Shown here: positions 15,184-29,545 of the stretch, piece after piece
Layout: the number at the start of each line of letters is the position of its first letter
Numbering within the stretch: position 1 is the stretch's first letter
Source: Cytobacillus oceanisediminis
Lineage (GTDB): Bacteria; Bacillota; Bacilli; Bacillales; Cytobacillaceae
DNA length: 64,000 nt
Assembly: GCF_022811925.1 (NCBI RefSeq)
Contig: NZ_CP065511.1
Span: forward strand, 3,899,501 to 3,963,500
Reading direction: 5' to 3'
Made by a program: the position numbers and the translations under genes
The notes under the pieces: model-generated
Seen by the model: only the letters and a program-made list of their open reading frames with translations
Database searches by the model: none
Told to the model about the DNA's origin: nothing

Positions 15184-17619
15184 TTAAACATTTTTTTCAT
15201 TAATTTTTACTCTTTGTAATCGAAGTGCGTTTAAAACGACAGATACGGAGCTGAACGCCATTGCAGCGCCGGCAAGCCAAGGTGCAAGGAACCCTAACGC
15301 AGCTACTGGGATGCCAAGTGTATTGTATGCAAATGCCCAGAAAAGATTTTGTTTTATATTCCTTATTGTTTTTTTACTCATTAGGATGGCGTCTGCAATA
15401 CTATTTAAATCCCCTCTCATTAGAGTGATATCAGCTGCTTCCATCGCAACGTCTGTACCGGTTCCGATCGCCATTCCAATATCAGCTACAGCAAGTGCAG
15501 GTGCATCGTTTATGCCATCGCCGACCATGGCGACTTTTTTTCCCTGGTTCTGAAGTTTCTTTACTTCTTCTGCCTTGCCTTCAGGTAAAACCTCTGCAAT
15601 TGCAGAGTCTATGCCCACTTCCTCAGCTATTGCCTGAGCCGTACGTTTGTTATCTCCCGTAATCATAATGACTTCAATCCCCAGTTTCCTTAAGCGATTG
15701 ATTGCATCTCTGGAAGTTTCCTTTATTGTATCCGCAACTGCCACGATACCTGCATATTTGCCATCAACCGCGACAAGCATTGCCGTTTTTCCATTTTCCT
15801 CAAGTGTTTCCATTTCAAGTTTGGCTGACTGGACATTAACACCGTATTTGTCCATTAATCTTCTTGTACCTATTAGAAGGTCTTTGCCTTCCACTTTTGC
15901 TTTAATTCCATACCCGGGAATAGCTTCAAATTCCTCAGGATTAAATAGCGTGATCCCTTTATCCTTTATTCCCTTTACGATCGCTTCAGCCAATGGATGC
16001 TCAGACTGTTTCTCCGCTGACCCTACAAGCTGGAGAAATGTCCTCTCTTCAATGTTGCCTTCCGTAATCACATCTGTTAAAACCGGTTTGCCATGTGTAA
16101 CTGTTCCAGTTTTATCAAGAACGACTGTAGTGATTTCATGTGTGAGCTCCAAGTGCTCTCCGCCTTTAAAAAGTACCCCATATTCCGCTGCCCGGCCGGA
16201 ACCTGCCATTATAGAGGTTGGCGTCGCAAGACCTAGTGCACATGGACATGCAATCACCAGCACGGCAATCAATTTTTCGAGTGCTTCTGCAAAATCTCCA
16301 GGACTTACCCATATATACCACACCAGGAATGTTACCACAGCTATAGTCACAACAATGGGAACAAATATCCCAGAGATTCTGTCTGCCATTCGCTGTATGG
16401 GTGCTTTTGAACCTTGCGCTTCTTCAACCACTTTTATAATCTGTGACAGTGCTGTATCTTTGCCAACTTTTGTGGCTTTAATTTTCAGGAAGCCATTTTT
16501 GTTAATGGTAGACCCAATAACTGTGTCGCCTGCTGTTTTATCAACAGGTACACTTTCCCCTGTCAGCATGGATTCATCCAAAGCAGACTGCCCTTCGATA
16601 ATTACACCATCAACCGGAATTTTTTCACCTGGCTTTACATATATGATATCCCCAGCAATAACTTCTTCAAGGGGAATTTCAATTTCTTCCCCTTCCCTTA
16701 AGACAGTTGCTGTTTTTGCCTGCAGACCCATAAGCTTTTTAATCGCTTCAGAAGAACGTCCCTTAGCCCGTGCTTCAAACAGCTTGCCTAAGATTATTAA
16801 TGTTATAAGGATGGCACTTGTTTCGTAATAGAGTTCCACCATATGTGCATTGCTGCCAATTGATAAAATTGATTGGTATAAGCTATAGAAAAAAGCAGCA
16901 GAAGTACCGAGTGCAACCAGCACATCCATATTGGCGCTCTTATTTTTTAATGCCTTATATGCCCCGGCATAAAATTGCTTTCCTATGAAAAATTGCACGG
17001 GAGCTGCAAGCGCCAGCTGCACCCACGGATTCATAAACATATCGGGAACATAAATAAATGATGTAAACTCGAAATGTCCCACCATGGACCAGAATAAAGG
17101 AATGGAAAGAATTAAAGAGAAAATAAACTTGCCTTTTTGTTTCTCAATTTCCTTTTCCCGATATCCTTCGATATCTTCGTCTTTATCCATTTTTACTTTC
17201 GCCTGATACCCTAAATTTTCCACTTTCTTTATCATGTCCTGGATGGAGATTTGTTCAGGATTGTATTCAACAGTGCCAGTTTCAAGAGCCAGATTGACCA
17301 CAGCTTGTTTGACGCCTGGAAGCTTATTAAGTCCTTTTTCAATCCTTCCAGAGCAAGCAGCGCAAGTCATGCCCAGCAATTCGAACTCGGCTTTCTCCGA
17401 AACTACCGTATAACCTAAATCCTCAATTTTTTTCTCAAATGCTTCGACAGAAGTTTCCGCAGGATTATATTTGATTGCTGCTTTTTCCAAAGCAAGATTG
17501 ACACTTGCTTCCTGGACGCCATCGAGCTTATTTAAGCCCTTCTCTATTCGGGACGAACAGGCTGCACATGTCATGCCTGATATTGGAAGGTGAACCTCCT
17601 TTAGGGCTGCATCACCCAT
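15184..17619 (-). CDS. copA: copper-exporting P1B-type ATPase
   Basis: Membrane ATPase of 811 aa that pumps Cu(I) out of the cell. Two N-terminal heavy-metal-binding domains carry GMTCAAC motifs (Cys18/Cys21 and Cys86/Cys89). They are followed by eight predicted membrane helices with the CPC transport motif (ACPCALG), the phosphorylation motif DKTGT, SEHPLA, TGDN and [10 protein letters not shown] chose ATG 17619, as AAAGGAG is 8 bases upstream; the GTG at 17628 is too close. It has its own promoter with a CsoR operator in the spacer, separate from csoR-copZ. Confidence 0.95.
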   Translation of the reverse strand: MGDAALKEVHLPISGMTCAACSSRIEKGLNKLDGVQEASVNLALEKAAIKYNPAETSVEAFEKKIEDLGYTVVSEKAEFELLGMTCAACSGRIEKGLNKLPGVKQAVVNLALETGTVEYNPEQISIQDMIKKVENLGYQAKVKMDKDEDIEGYREKEIEKQKGKFIFSLILSIPLFWSMVGHFEFTSFIYVPDMFMNPWVQLALAAPVQFFIGKQFYAGAYKALKNKSANMDVLVALGTSAAFFYSLYQSILSIGSNAHMVELYYETSAILITLIILGKLFEARAKGRSSEAIKKLMGLQAKTATVLREGEEIEIPLEEVIAGDIIYVKPGEKIPVDGVIIEGQSALDESMLTGESVPVDKTAGDTVIGSTINKNGFLKIKATKVGKDTALSQIIKVVEEAQGSKAPIQRMADRISGIFVPIVVTIAVVTFLVWYIWVSPGDFAEALEKLIAVLVIACPCALGLATPTSIMAGSGRAAEYGVLFKGGEHLELTHEITTVVLDKTGTVTHGKPVLTDVITEGNIEERTFLQLVGSAEKQSEHPLAEAIVKGIKDKGITLFNPEEFEAIPGYGIKAKVEGKDLLIGTRRLMDKYGVNVQSAKLEMETLEENGKTAMLVAVDGKYAGIVAVADTIKETSRDAINRLRKLGIEVIMITGDNKRTAQAIAEEVGIDSAIAEVLPEGKAEEVKKLQNQGKKVAMVGDGINDAPALAVADIGMAIGTGTDVAMEAADITLMRGDLNSIADAILMSKKTIRNIKQNLFWAFAYNTLGIPVAALGFLAPWLAGAAMAFSSVSVVLNALRLQRVKINEKNV

Positions 17620-17660
17620 AACTCCCACTCCTTTATTAAACGATGTGTCTTACACTTTAT

Positions 17661-17689
17661 ATACTATACCCCTCTACCCTATATGTCAA
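17661..17689 (-). promoter_or_regulatory. copA promoter with CsoR operator in the spacer
   Basis: TTGACA (17684-17689), 17 bp, TAGTAT (17661-17666). The spacer carries TATACCCCTCTACCCTAT (17665-17682, plus-strand reading). The same motif lies before csoR. Apo-CsoR would block RNA polymerase until copper binds. Confidence 0.75.
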
Positions 17690-17735
17690 TTAATTAAATC
17701 CAGACAAATTACCCATTTTTACAGCCCTATTTATT

Positions 17736-17770
17736 AAAAAAAGAGAACGTGCATTATATTCACACGTTCT
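17736..17770 (-). terminator. terminator of csoR-copZ
   Basis: AGAACGTG pairs with CACGTTCT around 11 bases, then CTTTTTTT on the minus strand. Confidence 0.85.
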
Positions 17771-17781
17771 TTCCCGATATA

Positions 17782-17988
17782 TTACTCTACATCATAGCCT
17801 TGATCGTCAATTGTTTCTTTGATTTCCTCAAGTGTAACTGCTGATGAGTTAAATTGAACCTGAACCTGGCCATTATCAAGGTCAACCGCTACTTTATCTA
17901 CACCATTTAGTTTGCCGACACTGCCTTCTACCGCTTTTACACAATGTCCGCATGACATTCCGCTAACTTTTAAAGTTACACTTTCCAT
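17782..17988 (-). CDS. copZ: copper chaperone CopZ
   Basis: Cytosolic 68-residue HMA-fold protein with the Cu(I)-binding motif GMSCGHC near residues 10-16. It delivers Cu(I) to CopA. The length and the ferredoxin-like pattern match B. subtilis CopZ. It follows csoR by 17 bases and shares its transcript. Confidence 0.93.
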   Translation of the reverse strand: MESVTLKVSGMSCGHCVKAVEGSVGKLNGVDKVAVDLDNGQVQVQFNSSAVTLEEIKETIDDQGYDVE

Positions 17989-18005
17989 AATAATTAAACC
18001 TCCAA

Positions 18006-18347
18006 TTATTTTTTCATTAGTTTTTGAATAGTGACTAAAAATTCATCAAGCACTTCTTCATCGCCTTCGTGGATTCTTTCAACCACACAGCTTTTCAAAT
18101 GGCCTTCAAGCAAAAGCTTTGCTACGCTATTCAAAGCAGACTGAGTTGCAGAAATTTGTGTTATTATATCGTCACAATACACGTCTCTGTCAATAAGTCC
18201 TTTTATTCCGCGTATTTGACCTTCAATCCGATTTAAACGGGTTGTCAAATTCTTTTTAACTTTTTCTGAGTGATGACTTTTTCGCTCCGATTCAATCGAA
18301 CAGCAGCTTTCAGATGATAAATCCTCATTTTCCAATTCAAAAGCCAT
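18006..18347 (-). CDS. csoR: copper-sensing transcriptional repressor CsoR
   Basis: All-helical DUF156-family repressor of 113 aa. The conserved RLNRIEGQIRGIKGLID helix, a Cys in YCDDIITQ, and the distal His/Cys pair in LLLEGHLKSCVVE form the Cu(I) site (C-H-C pattern). The start MAFELENED at 18347 follows AAAGGAGG. The N-terminal extension SCCSIESERKSHHSEK is longer than the core family and rich in Cys/His. It represses its own operon and copA. Confidence 0.92.
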   Translation of the reverse strand: MAFELENEDLSSESCCSIESERKSHHSEKVKKNLTTRLNRIEGQIRGIKGLIDRDVYCDDIITQISATQSALNSVAKLLLEGHLKSCVVERIHEGDEEVLDEFLVTIQKLMKK

Positions 18348-18376
18348 TTGATCAGCCTCCTTTATATTCATTATAT

Positions 18377-18399
18377 TATACCCCGGTACCCTATGTAAA
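18377..18399 (-). promoter_or_regulatory. CsoR operator at the csoR promoter
   Basis: TATACCCCGGTACCCTAT (18377-18394) shares 16 of 18 positions with the copA site. It abuts a TTTACA -35 (18394-18399), with TATAAT downstream. Confidence 0.7.
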
Positions 18400-18512
18400 G
18401 GCTTGAACCCTAAAAAAATAAATTACGGATTTTTATGTACAATTTCCCTTTCATGATATTGAAAATCTCTGTTTATACTAACGGAAACACTTTATTAAAG
18501 GAGGCACCTGAT

Positions 18513-18662
18513 GTGGAAAGAAAGCATGAAAATCTAGAAGACATGGGCAAAGATCTATATGGGATCGATAAAGATATCAGCCTGCAGTCAGTAAACTTTG
18601 CTTCTGCTGAGAATCAGTATTTAAATGAACGTACAGAAACAGAATACAATCAGGAAATATAG
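18513..18662 (+). CDS. small hydrophilic protein of unknown function (49 aa)
   Basis: GTG at 18513 follows AAAGGAGG at 8 bases. The product is acidic and polar (MERKHENLEDMGKDLYGIDK start, ERTETEYNQEI end) with no membrane segment. A longer reading from 18435 has no ribosome binding site. No family is recognised. Its place next to an sspH gene hints at a spore-related small protein, which is inference only. Confidence 0.5.
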   Translation: MERKHENLEDMGKDLYGIDKDISLQSVNFASAENQYLNERTETEYNQEI

Positions 18663-18668
18663 AGTAAA

Positions 18669-18690
18669 AGCCGCCAATATGGCGGCTTAG
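18669..18690. terminator. hairpin between the 49-aa gene and sspH
   Basis: AAGCCGCC/GGCGGCTT is an 8-bp stem shared by two convergent genes. The T-tract is short on both strands. Confidence 0.6.
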
Positions 18691-18698
18691 GATCATAT

Positions 18699-18878
18699 TT
18701 ACAATTCTGTCAGTTCTCCAATTTCTACCTCGGATCTTTCTTCAAGTGGACCGCGCAAATGTACCGTAGCTGTTCTTCCATCCTCATTCAGCTTGTCGAT
18801 CCACACAGAAGCACCATTGTATTTTACTTCGATATCTGCTGATGATGAAAGAATTTGCTTCACACGTTTTACATCCAT
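18699..18878 (-). CDS. sspH: H-type small acid-soluble spore protein
   Basis: A 59-residue protein, the exact length of B. subtilis SspH, with the family layout MDVKRVKQIL...VKYNGASVWIDKLNE...ARV/TATVHL...LEE. It is expected in the forespore core. The ATG at 18878 follows GAGGAG by about 11 bases; an upstream GTG is rejected for spacing. It has its own transcript facing the neighbouring 49-aa gene. Confidence 0.85.
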   Translation of the reverse strand: MDVKRVKQILSSSADIEVKYNGASVWIDKLNEDGRTATVHLRGPLEERSEVEIGELTEL

Positions 18879-19120
18879 AAGTAACACTCTCCTCTGCTTT
18901 TTTCATTTTATTTTTTGCATGCTTGAGAAATTTATGCTTACTTTGTCAAAAAGTGAAATGAGTAAGCCTTCTGATTTTTGATCAAGGTTTTTATGGACTA
19001 TGGCAACTGATTACAAATCTGCTGTTCATAACTTGCTCTGGATTAAAAGTTGTCCTATCCTTCCAATACACTGAATACAATTTGTACAAACAGGTTTTGG
19101 CAGTTAGGAGCTGTACACTT

Positions 19121-19744
19121 ATGAGCATATTTCTAGGCTATGTATTCTTGGGTCTGTCGCTTGCAGCGCCAATCGGTCCAATCAATGCTGCACAGTTGGA
19201 TAAAGGAATAAAAAATGGCTTTTTACATGCCTGGCTGGTGGGGCTGGGGGCTATGACAGCAGATGCCATATATATGGCAGCCGTTTATTTGGGGGTTGTA
19301 CACTTTCTTGAGATTCCATTCATGAAAGCTTTCTTATGGTGCTTTGGATTTTTCGTCCTTGTATACACAGGAGTTGAAACCCTAATAAGTGCCGGGAAAG
19401 TCGTTTCAAGCTATAGAACCAAAGATGAATCTAAAGTTAAAGCCTTTATGTCAGGCTTTCTCATGTCATTGTCAAATCCTTTAACTATACTGTTTTGGCT
19501 TGGCATCTATGGTTCCATTCTGGCCAAAACAGCAGCCGAGTATGATAAGGCTCATGTTGTTTTATATAGCGGTGCAATTTTTACAGGGCTTCTTCTCTGG
19601 GACATAACGATGGCAGCTGTCGCCAGCAGCTTCAGAAGATTTTTAACCGAGAAGATTCTCGCTTTAATTTCCATATTATCTGGCTTATCGCTGATTGGCT
19701 TTGGGATTTATTTTGGGATGCAGGCTTATAAACTTTTGTTTTAA
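19121..19744 (+). CDS. LysE family amino-acid/metabolite exporter
   Basis: Membrane protein of 207 aa with about six helices. The N-terminal LSLAAPIGPINAAQLDKGIKNGF is the LysE/RhtB signature, and SNPLTILFWLG is the second conserved loop. It likely exports an amino acid or a small metabolite; the substrate is unknown. ATG at 19121 follows TTAGGAG by 9-10 bases. It stands alone on the plus strand upstream of the rRNA operon, and the 220 bases after it hold nothing I can identify. Confidence 0.85.
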   Translation: MSIFLGYVFLGLSLAAPIGPINAAQLDKGIKNGFLHAWLVGLGAMTADAIYMAAVYLGVVHFLEIPFMKAFLWCFGFFVLVYTGVETLISAGKVVSSYRTKDESKVKAFMSGFLMSLSNPLTILFWLGIYGSILAKTAAEYDKAHVVLYSGAIFTGLLLWDITMAAVASSFRRFLTEKILALISILSGLSLIGFGIYFGMQAYKLLF

Positions 19745-19967
19745 TACATATTCCATACATTCGGACATGAAATGGTCATAAAACATTTGGCACCATTTAT
19801 CTTTCCAGAGAACGGAATTGACTTTTAAAACAGACGGCAAAATGAGGATTGACTCAAAAATAATTCAGTTCTGGCACATATATGGGTGAAAGTGACGCAT
19901 ATTTGTATTTTCCATTAAAAAGAAGAGTTCAAATTAAGATATTTTGATTCTGTATATCATTCAAACA

Positions 19968-19998
19968 AACAAAAAAGAGCACCCATCAGGTGCTCTTT
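19968..19998 (-). terminator. terminator of the rRNA operon
   Basis: AAAGAGCACC pairs with GGTGCTCTTT and is followed by T6 on the minus strand, a few bases after 5S. Confidence 0.9.
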
Positions 19999-20003
19999 CA
20001 TAT

Positions 20004-20120
<117 letters not shown>

Positions 20121-20202
20121 CTATTTGGTTGAAGAAACTTCGTTCCCTCAAAACTAGATAATGCATGAAGAAGAATTGCCGAGTAATAACCAAATATGTC
20201 TT

Positions 20203-24960
<4,758 letters not shown>

Positions 24961-25280
24961 AGAGTTGATTAAGCTCATAAGTTGTCTTTTTAAAAAAGAC
25001 TAAAGAATTAACGTTGACGTTTTTGTTCGTTCAGTTTTCAAAGATCAATCATTTCAGCTGCTATCTTTTGAAGCAACTTTTATAATATATCACTTACAAC
25101 CTTCAGCGTCAATAACATTTTAAAAAATAATTTCTTTCAGTTATCTTGTGAAAGCTGTTCTTAAATAATAGCATCGCAAGTGTTCCAGGTCAACGTTTTA
25201 TTCGTGGTATTTTATACCAATTTATATTTATTTTTTAATTTTTCTTTAGATCATCAGATAACATTTTGAAAGTATAAATT
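24961..25280 (-). promoter_or_regulatory. rRNA leader with tandem promoters P1 and P2
   Basis: P1: TTGACC (25188-25193), 17 bp, TATTAT (25165-25170). P2: TTGACG (25107-25112), 17 bp, TATATT (25084-25089). Between P2 and 16S lies one strand of the 16S processing stem (AAAACTGAACGAAC near 25025). The remaining bases to 25280 are AT-rich and show no gene. Confidence 0.85.
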
Positions 25281-26108
25281 TCAGTTTGATGGGAACATAT
25301 AATTATTTAATTTCCTGATTAACATCAGCAAAAGCATAAGTATCACACTAAAGTAAATAGGATTCCAAAAAGCGCTTATTTCTAAAATGTCCATTTTCAC
25401 CATAAAGAAATGAAAAGCTAAATCGGCAAAAAATAATAGGGCCATCCATTTAAATCGATAATATTTTATTATGATAATGGTCAGCAGCAGTGCATAGATA
25501 ATCCAAATTAGAACACTGAAAGCTATATGGTCCTGGTAAGGTGATTCAAACCATCCGATTTTATACCGATGAGTTCCCAGGATAGCCGTTAAAACAAATG
25601 ATATCCCCTGAAAAATTGTGGTAATGGCCATATACACAGTTATAAATTGAATAAATAAAGTGGGAGCTTCAACTCTATTCCTCCACCATTTAATAACAAA
25701 AACTGAAGCAAACAAGATTATCGGGGTAAACCAGGATCTCCACCAATTATGTTCATAGATGCCCAACCAGAGAAACAGCTCTTCTATCCCAAAAATAGCG
25801 GCGATTATAAAAATAATCCATCTGAAGCGCATTCTAAAAGCAGCTATTGCCATCAGTACACTAGGAATAAAAAAAGCCTGTGATATACTGGAACCAAAAA
25901 CATCATCATACCATTGGACAGAAAATAATTTCGGATAATAGGAGTATGCGTCGCCTAAAATTAATACGATGTATTCCATTAAGAAAGAAAGTCCCATAAC
26001 GAAGAAGTAAACCGCAAGATTATACCGATATTCAGTTTTAATATAAGTTATATAAATAAGGCCTATGCTGATGAACACTAATCCAAGAAACCAAAGTAAA
26101 TTTGACAT
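25281..26108 (-). CDS. multi-pass membrane protein of unknown function (275 aa)
   Basis: About eight hydrophobic helices cover nearly the whole chain (for example residues 4-22, 31-52, 85-103, 110-130, 140-160). Aromatic-rich loops such as WLGIYEHNWWRSW lie between them. There are no catalytic or nucleotide-binding motifs. It resembles uncharacterised Bacillus integral membrane proteins. ATG at 26108 follows TGGAAGA. It is single and upstream of rrn P1, with no operon partner. Confidence 0.7.
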   Translation of the reverse strand: MSNLLWFLGLVFISIGLIYITYIKTEYRYNLAVYFFVMGLSFLMEYIVLILGDAYSYYPKLFSVQWYDDVFGSSISQAFFIPSVLMAIAAFRMRFRWIIFIIAAIFGIEELFLWLGIYEHNWWRSWFTPIILFASVFVIKWWRNRVEAPTLFIQFITVYMAITTIFQGISFVLTAILGTHRYKIGWFESPYQDHIAFSVLIWIIYALLLTIIIIKYYRFKWMALLFFADLAFHFFMVKMDILEISAFWNPIYFSVILMLLLMLIRKLNNYMFPSN

Positions 26109-26253
26109 TCTTCCACATCCAGTTTAGCACGTTTCCATTATTTTGTTCTTCATGGACAAACATATACTTCACCTTTAAAGGAAGGACAAATTGACGTAAG
26201 ATTTCCCCTTATCTACACTTAAAAGTTAAATATGATTAAAACGGGTAAAATGC

Positions 26254-26400
26254 ATGGATTTTGATATTGAATCTGAGAGTATTATGTTTGAAAAAGGCTT
26301 TTCCCTTATTGAATTTCTAAGACCCGATGAGCTTGCAAGCGTAATAGAAAAAATCAGCAAAAAAATAAAGGGCGATGTCATCGCCCTTACAATTATTTAG
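26254..26400 (+). other. doubtful 48-codon ORF or gene remnant
   Basis: The frame MDFDIESESIMF...RPDELASVIEKISKKIK is amphipathic and protein-like, but it has only a weak GGG site. Its last third runs through the hairpin that terminates the opposite ydjO-like gene. It could be a decayed gene. The rest of 26109-26367 shows nothing else. Confidence 0.25.
26355..26388 (-). terminator. terminator of the ydjO-like gene
   Basis: AAGGGCGAT/ATCGCCCTT around 3 bases, then TATTTTTTT on the minus strand. Confidence 0.85.
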
Positions 26401-26602
26401 AAAAGATGCTGTTATTGTTAACGACTTGCAATTCTTTAGTCGTTTCTTTCATTTCACTTTTGCAAATCGGACAAATAGGTACCTGGCTGCTTTTGAAATT
26501 GTCCCTTACCCAGCAGTTGCAAGACTCAGATGTACACTCCCAGATTTTCACTTCTTCAACCTTGATTTCTTCCAAATTTTTTCTGCCAAATCCCATTGCC
26601 AT
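26393..26602 (-). CDS. ydjO: YdjO-like cold-inducible small protein
   Basis: A 69-residue protein with two Cys pairs, WECTSESCNCW and CPICKSEMK, forming a rubredoxin-like zinc ribbon. It matches the length and spacing of B. subtilis YdjO (cold-inducible, function unknown; family knowledge). GGGAGGTG precedes ATG 26602. It is a single transcription unit ending at the 26355-26388 hairpin. Confidence 0.75.
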   Translation of the reverse strand: MAMGFGRKNLEEIKVEEVKIWECTSESCNCWVRDNFKSSQVPICPICKSEMKETTKELQVVNNNSIFSK

Positions 26603-26879
26603 AATCAGGCACCTCCCAAAGAGTAAGACCCTTACCCAAAATAAAAATCACTTGCTATATAAAGTGACGAACCACTGGCTCTATATAACAAGTGTTTATG
26701 GGCAATATATTATATTCTTTTTACTAAAATTAGTATAACATATTTAAAGGGTTCTGTCAAAAAGTTCTAAACTTACACAGCAGCCTTAGAAACACGGCAA
26801 AAAATTGATAAATACTATTAAACCAATCTGGGAAAAGTGTATAATGACATGTACAGCAGCGAAAGAAAGGGTGAAGACC

Positions 26880-27173
26880 ATGAACATTACAAGTTATACT
26901 GTTGAGTACATACAGGATCCCACTGGCATTTTAACGGGTGACCGCTACGAATACTTTTTAGATATCGATGTAGATGAAGACGATGAATTATATTCAGAGA
27001 ATGGCATTAAGTTAAGGGTGCTTTATTATAAAAATGGAGAAGATGAGAGGATTCTTAATTATCATTTTGTCGAAAGTCATTCAGGAAACATATTGGATTT
27101 CGCTTTAAATGAGGAGGAAGAGAAAAAAGTTTCTGCTTTCTGCAGAGAGAACCTTTCTCAAGCACAAGAGTAA
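26880..27173 (+). CDS. DUF6509-like small acidic protein (97 aa)
   Basis: A cytosolic acidic protein. MNITSYTVEYIQDPTGILTGDRYEYFLDI with an acidic cluster DVDEDDELYSENG and a C-terminal helix fits the DUF6509 family of bacilli (recalled, moderately sure). Function is unknown. The start at 26880 follows GAAAGGGTGAAG. An upstream extension to 26805 crosses the promoter (TATAAT near 26840) and is rejected. Confidence 0.65.
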   Translation: MNITSYTVEYIQDPTGILTGDRYEYFLDIDVDEDDELYSENGIKLRVLYYKNGEDERILNYHFVESHSGNILDFALNEEEEKKVSAFCRENLSQAQE

Positions 27174-27200
27174 GAGCAGGTTCCCCTGCTCTTTTATTTT
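27171..27200 (+). terminator. terminator between the 97-aa and 133-aa genes
   Basis: AAGAGCAGG/CCTGCTCTT with a 4-base loop, then TTATTTT; it lies between convergent genes. Confidence 0.8.
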
Positions 27201-27201
27201 A

Positions 27202-27603
27202 TCACTGAATTTTTTTACTCTCTTCAATAATGTGATACATTAAATGTGCCAAATGCTGTATCGGTGTATAAGCTTCTTCTTCTTCCCTATCCACATTATT
27301 TCCTTCATTAAAATCAAGGTCATTCAGATAAAGAGCTGTGAATTGATAGAAATCTTTTAATTCAAAAGCAAAGCATGCACTGGGTTCTTCCGATTCACCT
27401 TCATATTGGAGAACCAGGTAAGACTCCTTACCTTCCTTATCAATAGCATCAAAAAATATAAAATAGCCAACATTTGAATTCAATTCAAATAAATGCCTTG
27501 TGCCGCCTTCTGTGTATAGTTCAAAGTCATTTTCATTTAATTTTTGAACAGCCATCGGCTGTACATTGTCTTCCTTATGGAACATCACTGTGAAATTCTT
27601 CAT
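27202..27603 (-). CDS. conserved small protein of unknown function (133 aa)
   Basis: A soluble, acidic alpha/beta protein without a signal or membrane segment. The N-terminal half is beta-rich (NFTVMFHKEDN..., RHLFELNSNVGYFIFFDAID) and the C-terminal helix contains HLAHLMYHIIEESKK. The start at 27603 is set by AAAGGGGGAG; the ATG at 27624 lies upstream of that site. I do not recognise the family. Confidence 0.65.
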   Translation of the reverse strand: MKNFTVMFHKEDNVQPMAVQKLNENDFELYTEGGTRHLFELNSNVGYFIFFDAIDKEGKESYLVLQYEGESEEPSACFAFELKDFYQFTALYLNDLDFNEGNNVDREEEEAYTPIQHLAHLMYHIIEESKKIQ

Positions 27604-27759
27604 TGATTCTCCCCCTTTTTCCATACAATCCTAACATATTGCTATATTTATTTACATAATTTCTATCCAAGGCTAATAGATTGAAATTTAGGACTATTCG
27701 TTTGAACCGTTTTCTTATAATATTGGTTTATTATTTCTTTTATCTAGGAGGCCGCCTGA

Positions 27760-28602
27760 GTGCTGACAAAAAAACAATTAAACGATATCCATTCTCTCCA
27801 GCAAATATGCGAAGAGATAGGGAATTTCAAATTAAAATTAAACTGGGATACCTTGAAGTCAAGGGCCGACGAGGAAAATGACTATTTCCATTATGATAAT
27901 AGCGGGAATTTATTAGGTTACCTTGCTCTATATAATCTCGGAGGTCCGGTTGAATTATGCGGAATGGTTCACCCTAATCATAGACGAAAGGGGATCTTTT
28001 CCAGCTTGTTCAATGAGGTAGTAAAACAATTGGCCCAAGCACGCAAATTACTTATTAATGCTCCAGCCTCTTCCCAATCTGCAAAAGGTTATCTAAAATC
28101 ATTACCCTGCACCTATTCATTCTCCGAGTATCAAATGAAACGCCATAAAAGCGAAAAAATCGGAACAGCAAATCCTGAAGTAACTATGCGGCAAGCAATG
28201 AGCAGTGACCTTGTGTTCATTAATCATCTGGATACTGCATGCTTTGATATCCCCAAAGACGAAGCAGAGGTTTATAATAACAAAATCTTTGCCTGCGAAA
28301 ATGAGAGGACTTTTATAATTAAATACAAAAGCGAAAAAGCCGGCAAAATCAGGATTCAAACAGAAAAAGATGCTGCGTGGATTTACGGTTTTGCTGTCGA
28401 TCCTTCTTTTCAGGGGAAAGGAATCGGCAGGGGCGCTCTTACAAATGTTGTTAATCTGCAGCACAGCAAGGGAGTTAACTGGGTGCATCTTGAAGTAGCT
28501 GCAGAAAATGACCATGCACTTTCATTGTACAAATCATGCGGCTTTGAACCATACGGCACACAAGATTATTACGAATATGACCTGAACACACTCAAGGTTT
28601 GA
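27760..28602 (+). CDS. GNAT family N-acetyltransferase, tandem domains (280 aa)
   Basis: Two GNAT folds in tandem. The N-terminal one has HPNHRRKGIFSSL near residues 75-87; the C-terminal one has VDPSFQGKGIGRGAL near 215-229 and ENDHALSLYKSCGF. The second acetyl-CoA site (Q/R-x-x-G-x-G/A) looks intact. The substrate is unknown. The start codon is GTG, 10 bases after TAGGAGG. It is convergent with the phosphodiesterase gene. Confidence 0.85.
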   Translation: MLTKKQLNDIHSLQQICEEIGNFKLKLNWDTLKSRADEENDYFHYDNSGNLLGYLALYNLGGPVELCGMVHPNHRRKGIFSSLFNEVVKQLAQARKLLINAPASSQSAKGYLKSLPCTYSFSEYQMKRHKSEKIGTANPEVTMRQAMSSDLVFINHLDTACFDIPKDEAEVYNNKIFACENERTFIIKYKSEKAGKIRIQTEKDAAWIYGFAVDPSFQGKGIGRGALTNVVNLQHSKGVNWVHLEVAAENDHALSLYKSCGFEPYGTQDYYEYDLNTLKV

Positions 28603-28610
28603 AACACGTT

Positions 28611-29111
28611 TTATTCCTTTGAATCGAAATAAACATGATTGAATGTCATCTCATCTGAAATTTCCAGGGTGCCGAACGAATAGTTCGGCTGCCTGCGCTT
28701 ATCTGTCGGAGACCCGGGATTAAACAGTATAATTCCATTATGGAGTTTCTTTATCGGTATATGTGAATGGCCAAATATAATAGCATCAACATTTTCCTTA
28801 TCAAATGCTTCTATACTTCTTTTTTCAGTTGTTTTTCCCTTTCCATGTCCATGGACAACCCCAATTTTAAAGCCTTCTATTTCAAGCAGTATTCTTTTCT
28901 TAAGAATGGAGCAAAGTTCATCACTGTCGGTATTTCCATATACCCCCTCAACAGGTGCATATTTTTTTAATTCATAATACAGTTCGACGCTCTGCCAATC
29001 ACCTGCATGAATAATCAAATCACAGCTGAGAAGTTCGTTCAGAAGTATATCAGGCAGTTGTTTTGACTTCTTCGGCATGTGGGTATCAGACAGAATAAGG
29101 ATTTTAATCAT
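28611..29111 (-). CDS. YfcE-family metallophosphoesterase
   Basis: Calcineurin-like phosphodiesterase of 166 aa. Metal ligands are in SDTH (8-11), GDW (about 41), GNTD (about 62), GHGKG and GHSH; the C-terminal NPGSPTDKRR is typical of YfcE/MJ0936-type enzymes. It likely hydrolyses phosphodiesters; the physiological substrate is unknown. The start MIKILIL at 29111 follows GGAAAGGA; earlier ATGs lie inside or before that site. Confidence 0.88.
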   Translation of the reverse strand: MIKILILSDTHMPKKSKQLPDILLNELLSCDLIIHAGDWQSVELYYELKKYAPVEGVYGNTDSDELCSILKKRILLEIEGFKIGVVHGHGKGKTTEKRSIEAFDKENVDAIIFGHSHIPIKKLHNGIILFNPGSPTDKRRQPNYSFGTLEISDEMTFNHVYFDSKE

Positions 29112-29153
29112 TATCATTCCTTTCCTCTTACTTTTATACCCTATTTCTCCCAA

Positions 29154-29186
29154 AAATAAAAGAGCCCCTTAATAGGGACTCTCTTA
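29154..29186 (-). terminator. terminator of the cspD-like gene
   Basis: AGAGTCCC pairs with GGGGCTCT, followed by TTTATTTTTG on the minus strand. Confidence 0.75.
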
Positions 29187-29194
29187 TCAATCAA

Positions 29195-29395
29195 TTATAA
29201 CTTTGTTACATTTACAGCTTGAGGTCCACGCTGGCCCTGCTCTATGTCAAAGTTAACTTCCTGGCCTTCATCAAGGGTTTTGAAACCTTCTGTCTGGATT
29301 GCAGAGTAATGAACAAATACATCTTCTCCGCCTTCAACTTCGATAAAACCAAAACCTTTTTCTGAGTTAAACCATTTTACTTTGCCTGTTGCCAT
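29195..29395 (-). CDS. cspD: cold-shock protein (CspD-like)
   Basis: A 66-residue OB-fold protein with RNP1 KGFGFIEV and RNP2 DVFVHYSAI. It binds single-stranded RNA/DNA and acts as an RNA chaperone. It lies just downstream of cshA with its own leader and terminator. The assignment to CspD rather than CspB rests on [14 protein letters not shown] and is tentative. Confidence 0.85.
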   Translation of the reverse strand: MATGKVKWFNSEKGFGFIEVEGGEDVFVHYSAIQTEGFKTLDEGQEVNFDIEQGQRGPQAVNVTKL

Positions 29396-29545
29396 GTAAA
29401 TTTCCTCCTAATATCTATAACTCACAGAGTGATTTTTTACCCTGCATTTACTAATATGGGTAAATTCCTCAAATTTTATAATTAAATGTTCAAAAAGTAC
29501 CGAAAAAAATCATTATATTCATTTTCTCTCGAATATTAGACCGCA

